From: an uncultured Spirochaetales bacterium
GTDB lineage: Bacteria; Spirochaetota; Spirochaetia; Sphaerochaetales; Sphaerochaetaceae
DNA length: 48,862 nucleotides
Reading direction: 5' to 3'
Assembly: GCA_949293335.1 (NCBI GenBank)
Contig: CASFDA010000026.1
Span: forward strand, 1-48,862
The notes beneath the pieces were generated by a model. The model searched no databases and was not told the DNA's origin. It saw nothing but the letters and a program-made list of their open reading frames with translations. Position numbers and translations under genes: made by a program. Positions 32,724-41,304 of the stretch are shown here, in pieces (positions within the stretch are counted from its first letter, which is position 1; every line of letters starts with the position of its first letter).

Positions 32724-34001
32724 TTATTTTTCCTTGTCTTTCGAAGGAAGGATGAAGTTCAGCAGGATTCCGACGACAGTGGCAAGTGCAACTCCACCAA
32801 GGGAGAAGACGAAATCTTTTCCGACATGGAACTCCAGCAATCCACCACCAATTCCGATTACAAGGATTACAGAGGAGATAGTAAGATTACGGTTATCCTT
32901 GTAGTCTACCCCACTTTCTACGATTGTCCTCAGTCCGCTGGAGGCGATAAGTCCATAGAGAAGCATGGAGATTCCGCCCATGACAGGTCCAGGTATAGTC
33001 TGTATGATTGCTCCGAACTTCTGGATGAAGGACAAGAGGACAGCAATCACGGCAGCTCCTCCGATGACCCATACGCTATAGACTTTCGTGATGGCCATGA
33101 CGCCGATGTTCTCTCCGTATGTCGTATTAGGAGGACCTCCCCAAAGAGCAGCCCAGCTGGTTGCAAGACCATCGCCAAGAAGAGTTCTGTGAAGACCCGG
33201 ATCCTTGTAGAAATCTTTTCCGACTACCCTTGATGTGACAAGCGTGTCTCCCAGATGTTCGCAGATCGTCGCAAGCGAAACGATGACAAATGTCACGATC
33301 GGAACCAACGAGAATTTGGGGATCGCAAAGCTTGGCAGTCCGAACCACGCTGCATTGCTCACGATCGAGAAGTCTATCAGCTTGTATGCAGGGAAGATTG
33401 TACCCATGATGAGTGTGAAGATATATCCACCAACAAGACCGATCAGGATCGAAAGGGTATTGAAGAAACCCTTGAAGAAGATCGTAGCAATGATTGCGAT
33501 TCCAAGAGTGACCAGCGCAATCAGGAAGTATGTAAGCGAGTAGTTGTCTGCTGCATCGTACATTGCAGATTTCATTGCTGTTGGAGCAAGATTCAATCCG
33601 ATTACGATGATTACCGATCCAATGACAACAGGGGGAAGAGCCTTATCAAGCCATCCTTTTCCAGCTACTCTGATGATCCCTGCAACCAGCGCATAAAAAA
33701 GGCCTGCCACAAATGCACCACCTAGTGCGTATGGCATGCCGTAAGCAGAACCGATTGAAGTCAGGGCTGGAATAAAGGCGAACGACGAACCTAGAAATGC
33801 CGGTACCTTTGCCCCTGTAATCAGGATATAGATCAAAGTACCAGTTCCAGCAGTGAATAGCGCCGTTGAGGGGCTAAGACCCGTAAGAAGTGGAACGAGG
33901 ATAGTAGCTCCGAACATGGCGAAAACGTGCTGGATGGAAAGCGGTAACCAGCGAGCTAGAGGCGGGCGATCTGATGGCCCTAAAATCTGATTCTCTTTCA
34001 T
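32724..34001 (-). CDS. uraA: Uracil/xanthine permease, NCS2 family
   Basis: This 425-residue proton symporter for uracil (possibly xanthine) has about 14 membrane segments. It shows LPLSIQHVFAMFGATILVP at the start, AFLGSSFAFIPAL, the family region GWLDKALPPVVIG, ICEHLGDTLVTSRVVGKDF with the conserved acidic residue that binds the nucleobase, LLGDGLATSWAALWGGPPNTTYGENIGV, and PGPVMGGISMLLYG. The last blocks favour uracil over xanthine. The ATG at 34001 is preceded by AAGGA; a TTG two codons earlier is less likely. Confidence 0.92.
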   Translation of the reverse strand: MKENQILGPSDRPPLARWLPLSIQHVFAMFGATILVPLLTGLSPSTALFTAGTGTLIYILITGAKVPAFLGSSFAFIPALTSIGSAYGMPYALGGAFVAGLFYALVAGIIRVAGKGWLDKALPPVVIGSVIIVIGLNLAPTAMKSAMYDAADNYSLTYFLIALVTLGIAIIATIFFKGFFNTLSILIGLVGGYIFTLIMGTIFPAYKLIDFSIVSNAAWFGLPSFAIPKFSLVPIVTFVIVSLATICEHLGDTLVTSRVVGKDFYKDPGLHRTLLGDGLATSWAALWGGPPNTTYGENIGVMAITKVYSVWVIGGAAVIAVLLSFIQKFGAIIQTIPGPVMGGISMLLYGLIASSGLRTIVESGVDYKDNRNLTISSVILVIGIGGGLLEFHVGKDFVFSLGGVALATVVGILLNFILPSKDKEK

Positions 34002-34007
34002 TGCCAA

Positions 34008-34308
34008 TCCTTATGTATGAAATTTCTAGCGGTTACTATAGCGCACGATAAGATTTATGAAAACAATGTTTTGCAAAAATGCAACAAACTGCATCAAAAA
34101 TCAATTTAAGCTAATTTATATTATTATTTTACAAGCATTTACTTCTTGCACATCTTTCATATTATATCAAAAATAAGCTGTTTTTGCTGAAAACGTACCA
34201 TCAATAGAACTGCTTTGACCTTCTCAATTTACCGAACATTTATAATTTTGGCAGATCCTTATAAAAGTTTTTCTCATTTTTATAGAAATGTGCTGTTTCT
34301 TATAAACG
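34008..34308. other. AT-rich gap between fic and uraA, holding a repeat copy
   Basis: This 301-bp stretch is the promoter area of uraA and lies downstream of fic. It contains the left copy of the 30-bp direct repeat (34171-34200). No gene or strong terminator is visible. Confidence 0.5.
34171..34200. repeat. Imperfect 30-bp direct repeat, left copy
   Basis: The core ATAAGCTGTTTTTGCTGAAA matches ATAAGCTCTTTTTGCTAAAA at 35543-35562. Across 30 positions 25 agree by eye. The two copies bracket the fic gene. Confidence 0.5.
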
Positions 34309-35403
34309 TCAAGGATTTGCTTTCAATATCCCGTCATCACTTCCTGCGAGGATGTCCATCATACTGACATTGACATAGAAACAATCTCTTCCCTTGCGTA
34401 TTTTTTCCAACAATTTGTCTTCTGTCAGTACATCTAGATATTTTCTTGCCGTAAGATATGAGACTCCAAGACGTTCCTGCAGTATTTTAATCCTCGTGTA
34501 TGGATAGGAGAATATTGTATTCAGCAGGTCTTGGCTGTAAATCGAAGGATGTCTTTCTCTGATCCTGTGTTTATACTCATTCATTTCCTCTCTTAATGCG
34601 ATTACTGTCCTGCAAGTGGATTGAGAAGTTCTTATGACCCCATCCAACATGAAAAGGATATATTCCTCCCAGGTGTCATTACTGTCGACATTCCTCAGTG
34701 ACTGCAAGTATTTATAGTAAAGCCCCTTATTTACATTGATATACCGGGACAAGTAGAGAACTGGATAGTTCAGCAACCCTTCATGTATTAAATAGAGTAT
34801 GTTCAGTATCCTGCCAGTTCTTCCATTCCCATCATAGAAAGGATGGATGCTCTCAAACTGATAATGCAGGACAGACATTTTAACCAAAGGATCGATGTTC
34901 CAGGATGAATCGTCATTAAAAATTTCAAGAAAGTTATCAAGTAAAACTGGAAGCTCATTCGGCTGCGGCGGTTCGTAAATCACCTCATTGGTCCTATCAT
35001 TCACCAATGCCGTTCCTGGAAGCTTCCTGATTCCCGCATTGCTACGCTCAATAGCAGATTGAATCTCTTCTATGCAGCTTAGTGACAGAACACCTTTTTT
35101 ATTGTAGAGATGCAAGCCCTTCATAATTGCATCTACATAATGCAGGACTTCCTTTATAGCAGGCTTTATTTCCTTGAACTCAGGCTGGGCTACCGCAGTA
35201 TATATATCTGCATGGGTTGTAATTATGTTCTCTATCTCTGAACTATCCTTCGCCTCCTGTAAAACCAGTGTATGGACAAGTACAGCCTGGTTTGGCAAGG
35301 ACTCGCAAATACCATTAAGATGCGCCAATTCCTTATGTGCACTTATCAACTTCTTCAGTATTGGTGCCGTTTCAAAATCAAATCGCAAAGGAAGTTTTTC
35401 CAT
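34309..35403 (-). CDS. Fic-domain protein with N-terminal inhibitory motif and C-terminal winged helix
   Basis: The 364-residue protein belongs to the Fic family, which usually transfers AMP to Tyr, Ser or Thr of target proteins. The active loop HPFYDGNGRTGR (187-198) is complete. The inhibitory helix motif SSEIEN (54-59) fits the S/T-xxx-E-G/N rule, making it a class II self-restrained Fic in which Glu58 should block the ATP gamma phosphate. The flap and substrate loop lie near 128-147, and a C-terminal winged helix (about 285-350, LQERLGVSYLTARKYLDVL) may bind DNA. It stands alone with no antitoxin gene and no ribosome-binding site. Its sequence is visibly more AT-rich than its neighbours, suggesting transfer. 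Confidence 0.92.
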   Translation of the reverse strand: MEKLPLRFDFETAPILKKLISAHKELAHLNGICESLPNQAVLVHTLVLQEAKDSSEIENIITTHADIYTAVAQPEFKEIKPAIKEVLHYVDAIMKGLHLYNKKGVLSLSCIEEIQSAIERSNAGIRKLPGTALVNDRTNEVIYEPPQPNELPVLLDNFLEIFNDDSSWNIDPLVKMSVLHYQFESIHPFYDGNGRTGRILNILYLIHEGLLNYPVLYLSRYINVNKGLYYKYLQSLRNVDSNDTWEEYILFMLDGVIRTSQSTCRTVIALREEMNEYKHRIRERHPSIYSQDLLNTIFSYPYTRIKILQERLGVSYLTARKYLDVLTEDKLLEKIRKGRDCFYVNVSMMDILAGSDDGILKANP

Positions 35404-35540
35404 GGAACAAGATTCTCATGGCCAAAGGTTAAAGTCAATACTTTTATAAAATTCCATAATTTTTTATAAACGAATTAATAAACCAGTGAACTACAGTATC
35501 AAATTTCATCTAGACATAAGGTCTGCCAATTTATCCTTCA

Positions 35541-35570
35541 ACATAAGCTCTTTTTGCTAAAACCGTACTA
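35541..35570. repeat. Imperfect 30-bp direct repeat, right copy
   Basis: Partner of 34171-34200, 1370 bp away and in the same orientation. It lies in the 224-bp region between the fic start and the MATE stop codon. That region also contains TTTTATAAA-type runs just upstream of fic (35441-35470) and is otherwise featureless. Confidence 0.5.
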
Positions 35571-35627
35571 CCAGAACCCATCAAAAAAGACACAATTGCA
35601 AAAGCTAAAGAGAATGAAATAGCGCTC

Positions 35628-36992
35628 TTAACAATCTCTGCCATTGCTCATCCTATCCAGCTTCCGTAGAAAACTTCTGAAGAAAAATATGCTCAGGATG
35701 AAGGTGAGGACATCCGCAATCGCCTGTGCGGAGAGAAGGCCGAAAATTCCAAATAAGTGTGGAAGAATAATAACAAGAGGTATGAAGAAAATGCCCTGCC
35801 TCGAGAGCGCAAGTACAGTGGCCGCGACAGACTGCCCTGTGGACTGGAGCGCCATATTGCTTGTAGTCGTCACTCCAGAGAGAAAGAGCGCCACACACTG
35901 GAGTCGTAGAGCGACAGAGCCAAGTGTCACGACAACCTCGTCATCTGCTCGGAAAAGCTTGATTATGTCAGGAGCGAAGAGAAAACAGATTACAGAAATT
36001 GAGAAAAGCAGCAGTGTACCGACAAGAGCTGTAAACTTGGTCGCATCCTTGACCCTCTTGTATAGCCCTGCACCGTAGTTGAAAGCAGCAACCGGCTGAA
36101 AACCCTGTCCGAAACCCAACATGAAGGAAAACAGGAAGTATGCTATCCTGCCAGCGATCGACATTGCGGCGATCGCAGCATCCCCATAGGATGATGCCAC
36201 GACATTGAGGCATATAGTAGAAAGCGAGGCAAACCCCTGTCTTGAGAGTGTCGGAAGACCTGTGACAACTATATCCCTGTACGTCTTCAAATCAAAGCTG
36301 ATGCTCCGGATTCGCAGATTCAGGTCACTTTTCTTGCGGATGAAGAAGGAAAGGAGAATAATGAAAGATATACACTGCGAAATGGCAGTGGCGATTGCAG
36401 CTCCCGCAGTTCCGAGATCCAGGGAAAAGATGAATATCGGATCGAGAATGATATTCAGTATTCCACCTGTCGTTATTCCGATCATCCCATAAAATGCCCG
36501 TCCTTCTGCCCTCAGGTAGTTATTGAGTATGAACGAAAGGCACATCACAGGGGATGCGATGATAATATATTTCGCATATGCCCTGGCATACGGCAACACG
36601 GTCTCTGTAGCGCCAAGGGCCATCATCAAGCGATCAAGGAAAAGAGAGCCAAGGACAAGAAGGATTGACGACAAGAGCAAGCCAAGGAATATGCCAGAAG
36701 AGGCATACCTGTCTGCTTCTTCGTACATTCTCGCGCCAAGACGCCTTGACGACAAATTTCCTGCCCCCATTCCGATGGTGAACCCGATTGCCTGTATGAT
36801 AGCCATCACAGAAAACGTTATTCCTACAGCAGCGGCAGCTGAAGTACCGATCTGAGCGACAAAGAACGTATCTGCCATGTTGTATATGCTCGATACGAGC
36901 ATCGACACAATCGTCGGCAGAGCAAGGGAGATTATCAGAGAAGGGACTGGCGTCTCTGTCATCCTGTAAAAATGTTCATCTTTCGAAAGCAT
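35628..36992 (-). CDS. MATE-family efflux transporter
   Basis: The 454-residue protein has 12 membrane segments in two six-helix halves and is an Na+- or H+-driven exporter of drugs or metabolites. Family hallmarks are SLALPTIVSMLVSSIYNMAD near the start, VGITFSVMAIIQAIGFTIGMGAGN, and in the second half GLPTLSRQGFASLSTICLN and GFGQGFQPVAAFNYGA. It is of the DinF/NorM-like bacterial group. It lies 8 bp downstream of the acyl-CoA synthetase and is presumably co-transcribed; the substrate is unknown. Confidence 0.92.
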   Translation of the reverse strand: MLSKDEHFYRMTETPVPSLIISLALPTIVSMLVSSIYNMADTFFVAQIGTSAAAAVGITFSVMAIIQAIGFTIGMGAGNLSSRRLGARMYEEADRYASSGIFLGLLLSSILLVLGSLFLDRLMMALGATETVLPYARAYAKYIIIASPVMCLSFILNNYLRAEGRAFYGMIGITTGGILNIILDPIFIFSLDLGTAGAAIATAISQCISFIILLSFFIRKKSDLNLRIRSISFDLKTYRDIVVTGLPTLSRQGFASLSTICLNVVASSYGDAAIAAMSIAGRIAYFLFSFMLGFGQGFQPVAAFNYGAGLYKRVKDATKFTALVGTLLLFSISVICFLFAPDIIKLFRADDEVVVTLGSVALRLQCVALFLSGVTTTSNMALQSTGQSVAATVLALSRQGIFFIPLVIILPHLFGIFGLLSAQAIADVLTFILSIFFFRSFLRKLDRMSNGRDC

Positions 36993-37000
36993 CTGGCCCC

Positions 37001-38923
37001 TCAGGACTCGAATATCTCCTGAATCTCCTTTTTATACAGTCTTTCTATCTCAAAGCGCTTGAGCTCCTGCTTAAGCGAAAGTTCTTTCCCTACCTCGAAA
37101 CTCTTGTCAAGAAGGACAAAGCGGGAGACTCTCTCGAAAGGCTTGAAGCCATTGCGGCTGCTGAGGAGACTATGAAGTTCAGATGCGATCAATTCTTTCA
37201 CTTCATTCATCTGGCTCAGTGCCGAGCGGTCAAAGTAAGATATGCCGTTCTTCTTGAGATAGACTTCAACGTTCTTGCGATTGAGGACGATGAGAGAGCC
37301 AAGGAACTTCTTGTCCTGTCCGAGGACAACAGCACTTTCGATGTACTCGCTCTCCTTGATCTTGTTCTCGATCGGAACTGGCTCGATATTCTCTCCTCCA
37401 GAGAGGACGATGGTATCCTTTTTCCTTCCGACGATCTTGAAATCTCCGCTTCTGGTCATCACAGCAAGGTCTCCGGTACAGAGCCATCCATCCTTGTCTA
37501 TGATCTCCATAGTAAGTTCAGGTTGCTTGTAATACCCCTTCATCACCTGCGGTCCCCTGACATAAAGCACGCCCTTTTCTCCAGGTTTTGCAAGCGTCCC
37601 ATCATCGCGGAGTACCTTTATCTCAGTTCCTTCAAAAGGGGTCAGGACATCACGCATCTGATGCCGATAATGCTGTATCCCGATAACAGGACTAGTCTCC
37701 GTCATTCCGTAGCCGTCGATGATTTTCAGTCCGATTGCAGCGAAGAAGGACTGCACATCCTTGCTGACAGCTCCGCCCCCAGATATTCCAGCGAGGAAGT
37801 TCCTTCCGAATTTCTGCGTGATCTGATTGAAGATGAACTTCCTTCCGATGAAAACAAATGGATAAAGGACTAGAAACGGTATTATGCCCAAAAGGATATC
37901 AAGGAAGCGGAACCTGATATGATAATCTGGCACCCTCCCCTCAACCAGTTCACTTGCCCTTACCCAGAGCTTCGATAGAGCCAGGAAGAAATTGAACACT
38001 TTCCTTTCAAAAGGTTTCTTGTTCTTGAGTATCTGATTGACTCCCTGCTTTACAGTCTCCCAGATCCTCGGAACAGAACAGAGAGCATCAGGTTCTGTCA
38101 TCAGCAAGTCGATCATCATGATCTTTCCAATCGGCTTCGAATAGCAGATCGTGTGCTGGTAATATAGCGCAATATACTGTATCAGCCGCTCAAATGCATG
38201 CCAGACAGGAAGGACAGCAAGCCATCGCATCTTCGGCGGCAATTCCTTCTTCACTTCGATTATCCGGCCAAGCTGATAAATGATATTGTGGTGGGTGATC
38301 ATCACCCCTTTGGGCTTTCCTGTAGTTCCGCTTGTGAAGATTATCGTGGCAACGTCATCTCCATGTATTCCCCTTATCCCGTCAAGAAGCTTTTCTCTCT
38401 CCGCTTCAAGCCTTACTGATCCTTCTTCTATCAGCTTGCTGTGCCTGAATATGGAAAGAGAATGCTTCTCCTCCAGTTCTTTCAAAGCCTCATCATCCGG
38501 ACATTTCTTGTTGTCAATGACAATCAAAGTCCTCAGAGAAGGAAGCTTGTTCCTGAATGCCAGAATCCTCATCAGCAGATCAATATTCTCGACAAAAGCG
38601 ACCTTCGCCTCTGTCTCATTAATTATGTACTCGAGTTCATAGTCCATCGCATCCCGTCCACGCGGGGTATCAGATGCACCAAGTGTGAGGATCGCAAGGT
38701 CTGCTTCAAGCCACTCGACTCTGTTGTCTCCTATGTGAGCCACCACATCACCTTTCTTCACACCAAGAGAAGCGAGGGAAAGTGCCAGCGAGAAAGCATG
38801 ATCCTCCAGCGTCTTGAACGACACAGGCTGGAACTGTCCTTTTTCATCCTTAGTCATCTGCGCAGGATAATCCGGATGCCTTGTGGTCCTATCGACCAGC
38901 ATTTCTGGTATTGACTGGAACAA
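37001..38923 (-). CDS. Long-chain fatty acyl-CoA synthetase (AMP-binding)
   Basis: The 640-residue enzyme activates fatty acids with ATP and CoA. It shows the P-loop IIFTSGTTGKPKGVMITHHN, GYGMTETSP, the hinge region TGDLAVMTRSGDFKIVGRKKD and LSGGENIEP, plus the insertion (about 275-345) with hydrophobic DILLGIIPFLVLYPFVFIG found in the FadD15/long-chain branch, which suggests membrane association. The start is TTG, with GGAGG six bases before it and the usual N-terminal MFQSIPEMLVDRT. A later ATG (38902) has no such site. Confidence 0.92.
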   Translation of the reverse strand: MFQSIPEMLVDRTTRHPDYPAQMTKDEKGQFQPVSFKTLEDHAFSLALSLASLGVKKGDVVAHIGDNRVEWLEADLAILTLGASDTPRGRDAMDYELEYIINETEAKVAFVENIDLLMRILAFRNKLPSLRTLIVIDNKKCPDDEALKELEEKHSLSIFRHSKLIEEGSVRLEAEREKLLDGIRGIHGDDVATIIFTSGTTGKPKGVMITHHNIIYQLGRIIEVKKELPPKMRWLAVLPVWHAFERLIQYIALYYQHTICYSKPIGKIMMIDLLMTEPDALCSVPRIWETVKQGVNQILKNKKPFERKVFNFFLALSKLWVRASELVEGRVPDYHIRFRFLDILLGIIPFLVLYPFVFIGRKFIFNQITQKFGRNFLAGISGGGAVSKDVQSFFAAIGLKIIDGYGMTETSPVIGIQHYRHQMRDVLTPFEGTEIKVLRDDGTLAKPGEKGVLYVRGPQVMKGYYKQPELTMEIIDKDGWLCTGDLAVMTRSGDFKIVGRKKDTIVLSGGENIEPVPIENKIKESEYIESAVVLGQDKKFLGSLIVLNRKNVEVYLKKNGISYFDRSALSQMNEVKELIASELHSLLSSRNGFKPFERVSRFVLLDKSFEVGKELSLKQELKRFEIERLYKKEIQEIFES

Positions 38924-38980
38924 GAAGAACCTCCTTCTATCTATTTCGAGTATGCCAACTTCAAAGAATAGTGAATGAAA

Positions 38981-39020
38981 TGAAAAAAAGGAAGGGACTC
39001 CCCTTTTCTGGAAGTCCCTT
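38981..39020 (-). terminator. Intrinsic terminator of the Fe-S scaffold/GGGtGRT operon
   Basis: AAGGGACT (38992-38999) pairs with AGTCCCTT (39013-39020). In the minus direction the stem is followed by CCTTTTTTTC. It lies 22 bp after the GGGtGRT stop codon and upstream of the acyl-CoA synthetase. Confidence 0.88.
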
Positions 39021-39042
39021 GAAAGAAAGTAAAGACCTTTCC

Positions 39043-40044
39043 TTACTTCTGCATCGCCTCAGCAACAGCTACTGCAACTGCAACAGAAGCACCAACCATC
39101 GGGTTGTTGCCCATACCGATGAGGCCCATCATCTCTACGTGGGCAGGAACTGAAGAAGAACCTGCGAACTGAGCATCTGAATGCATCCTTCCCATTGTAT
39201 CTGTCATACCATAAGAAGCAGGGCCTGCAGCCATGTTATCTGGATGGAGTGTGCGTCCTGTGCCACCGCCAGAAGCTACAGAGAAGTACTTCTTGCCCTT
39301 CTCCCAGCACTCCTTCTTGTATGTTCCTGCGACTGGATGCTGGAACCTTGTCGGGTTTGTTGAGTTTCCTGTGATGGATACGTCAACTCCCTCGCGGTGC
39401 ATGATGGCAACGCCCTCGCGTACATCATCTGCGCCATAGCAGAGAACCTGAGCCCTCTCGCCTTTAGAATAGGCTGTGCGGGAAATCTCCTTGAGTTCGC
39501 CTGTGAAATAATCGAACTCAGTCTCAACGTGTGTAAAGCCGTTGATTCTGCTGATGATCTTTGCAGCATCCTTTCCAAGGCCATTGAGGATAACTCTGAG
39601 AGGCTCCTTCCTTGCCTTGTTAGCATTCTTTGCAATTCCGATAGCACCTTCTGCAGCTGCGAATGACTCATGGCCTGCAAGGAATGCAAAGCACTTCGTC
39701 TCGTCAGAAAGAAGCATAGCTGCGAGATTTCCATGACCGATTCCGACCTTCCTGTCGTCAGCAACTGAGCCAGGAATACAGAAAGCCTGGAGGCCTTCGC
39801 CAATGCTCTTTGCTACATCATAAGCTGTCTTGTCGCCCTTCTTGATCGCGATTGCAGCACCTGTGATGTATGCCCAGCATGCGTTCTCGAAGCAGATTGG
39901 CTGGACGCCCTTCACGATCGAGTAGACATCAACGCCCTTCTCATCGCAAAGCTTCTTGGCCTCCTCGAGAGAGGAAATGCCGTATGAATTCAAAACCTTG
40001 TTGATCTTGTCGATCCTGCGTTCATATCCTTCAAACAATGCCAT
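39043..40044 (-). CDS. GGGtGRT family protein of unknown function
   Basis: The 333-residue soluble protein contains the eponymous GGGTGRT at 259-265, followed by a highly conserved-looking C-terminus with HPDNMAAGPASYGMTDTMGR and GLIGMGNNPMVGASVAVAVA. Cysteines appear in VQPICFENACWAY, AFCIPGS, KCFAFLAGHES and QVLCYGADD, a pattern that could bind a metal or cluster. The family is widespread in anaerobes and I recall it next to Fe-S scaffold genes, as here, but no reaction is known to me. The ATG at 40044 follows GGAGG. It is 18 bp downstream of the scaffold gene. Confidence 0.85.
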   Translation of the reverse strand: MALFEGYERRIDKINKVLNSYGISSLEEAKKLCDEKGVDVYSIVKGVQPICFENACWAYITGAAIAIKKGDKTAYDVAKSIGEGLQAFCIPGSVADDRKVGIGHGNLAAMLLSDETKCFAFLAGHESFAAAEGAIGIAKNANKARKEPLRVILNGLGKDAAKIISRINGFTHVETEFDYFTGELKEISRTAYSKGERAQVLCYGADDVREGVAIMHREGVDVSITGNSTNPTRFQHPVAGTYKKECWEKGKKYFSVASGGGTGRTLHPDNMAAGPASYGMTDTMGRMHSDAQFAGSSSVPAHVEMMGLIGMGNNPMVGASVAVAVAVAEAMQK

Positions 40045-40062
40045 TGTACCTTTCCTCCTCAA

Positions 40063-40755
40063 TCACTCTTTTCTAGGATCAATGAACTTGACCCCATCGC
40101 TGAAGCGGCCATATGTCTTCTTTGCATCCTCAAGAGCCTTTGCAGGGTCAACACCCTTCTTGACTGCATCCATGAAGACGCCCATGTTCACATACTCATA
40201 TCCAATGATCTCATTGTTCTCATCGAGAGCCTGCCTGAGGATATATCCCTCAGCAAGATTGAGATATCTTGGTCCCTTGAGCTTTGTTGAGTAGCAGGTT
40301 CCTACCTGTGAGCAAGTTCCCTTTCCAAGATCCTCGAGGCCTGCGCCGATAACAAGGCCATCCTCGCTGAATGCACTCTGGCTTCTTCCGTATACGATCT
40401 GGAGGAAGAGCTCCCTCATGGCTGTGTTGATTGCGTCACAGACAAGGTCAGTATTGACTGCCTCAAGCACAGTCCTGCCAACGATGGCCTCACTTGCCAT
40501 TGCTGCAGAGTGTGTCATGCCAGAACATCCGAGAGTCTCGATGAGAGCCTCCTCGATGATTCCGTTCTTGATATTAAGCGTGAGCTTACAGGCACCCTGC
40601 TGAGGAGCACACCAGCCAACTCCATGAGTAAGACCAGAAATATCCTTGATCTCCTTGGCATAGACCCACTTTCCCTCTTCAGGAATAGGAGCGCAGCCGT
40701 GATGGGCACCACATGTGACTTTGCACATGTTTTCAACTTCTTTTGAGTAGTTCAT
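40063..40755 (-). CDS. Iron-sulfur cluster assembly scaffold-like protein (U-type)
   Basis: The 230-residue protein has an IscU/NifU-like core in which LGCSGMTHSAAMASEAIVGR (about 79-98) matches the GC-x-A-x-AS-S region of IscU, followed by T-V-LEAVN. Extra cysteines lie at the N-terminus (MCKVTCGAHHGCAP), in GWCAPQQGACKL and in GTCSQVGTCYSTKL, so it is longer and richer in Cys than ordinary IscU (about 130). No IscS, SufBC or other assembly gene is adjacent, which suggests a dedicated rather than general role with the GGGtGRT partner. The ATG at 40755 has GGGAGAAAA upstream. Confidence 0.78.
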   Translation of the reverse strand: MNYSKEVENMCKVTCGAHHGCAPIPEEGKWVYAKEIKDISGLTHGVGWCAPQQGACKLTLNIKNGIIEEALIETLGCSGMTHSAAMASEAIVGRTVLEAVNTDLVCDAINTAMRELFLQIVYGRSQSAFSEDGLVIGAGLEDLGKGTCSQVGTCYSTKLKGPRYLNLAEGYILRQALDENNEIIGYEYVNMGVFMDAVKKGVDPAKALEDAKKTYGRFSDGVKFIDPRKE

Positions 40756-40786
40756 ACACTTTTCTCCCAATTCGAATTAAAAGCCA

Positions 40787-40816
40787 TTTGGTCCATGCAC
40801 AAAGAAATGGACCAAA
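40787..40816 (-). terminator. Perfect 10-bp hairpin before the Fe-S scaffold gene
   Basis: TTTGGTCCAT (40787-40796) and ATGGACCAAA (40807-40816) pair perfectly around a 10-base loop. In the minus direction the stem is followed by TGGCTTTTAATTC. It may terminate the upstream cupin/TTT transcript, or act as an attenuator or operator for the Fe-S scaffold operon, which starts 32 bp further on. Confidence 0.55.
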
Positions 40817-40868
40817 GAGAATCATATTACATTAATTTGATTTGGGCTATATTATGGGAGAAAAGAAA

Positions 40869-41282
40869 TTATTTCTTCTCTTCCTGACTTTTCAGATATG
40901 CCTCAACTGCCGCATCTGCCCTCTTCTTGAGGCCTTCCCCAGATATGGCAGGAGAAAATATGCAGAGCACCTTGAGTTTTTCATTTCCCGTATTCTTTAT
41001 CTGATGCAGCTCGCCAGGAAGGGCACAGATCATCGAATCGGGAACGAAATCGAACTCCTCCCCGTTTATAGAGGCTACTCCATGTCCGGAGATGCAGTAC
41101 ATCGCCTCGGTCGAATCCTCATGCAGATGCTCATCCACCTCCGCCCCCGGCTCCCACTCCGTCATGTGGACAGAGAAATCGATATGCCTCTTCTCAAAAT
41201 CTGTCGTCATGATAGGTGTCATCGCCCTTGAAAAGGGATAAGGCACTTTTATAGAGTTCTTCTCATCATATTTGAAATACAT
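40869..41282 (-). CDS. Small cupin protein A (paralogue of 42137-42544)
   Basis: The 137-residue protein is a single-domain cupin. Motif 1 is PGAEVDEHLHEDSTEAMYCISG, in which His-x-His and Glu are metal ligands; motif 2 is PDSMICALPGELHQIKNTG with the last His. A charged helix LKKRADAAVEAYLKSQEEKK ends it. Such cupins linearise or isomerise sugar acids (KdgF-like), bind ligands or act as dioxygenases; the sequence does not choose. It is last in the tctB-tctA operon and about two thirds identical by eye to the other small cupin. Confidence 0.85.
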   Translation of the reverse strand: MYFKYDEKNSIKVPYPFSRAMTPIMTTDFEKRHIDFSVHMTEWEPGAEVDEHLHEDSTEAMYCISGHGVASINGEEFDFVPDSMICALPGELHQIKNTGNEKLKVLCIFSPAISGEGLKKRADAAVEAYLKSQEEKK

Positions 41283-41304
41283 AAATTTACCTCCTTATGA
41301 CATT

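Noticed and set aside
33255-33725. 156-codon plus-strand open frame rich in Arg, Asp and Cys
   Set aside because: It is antisense to the uracil permease and its composition is that of reversed hydrophobic codons.
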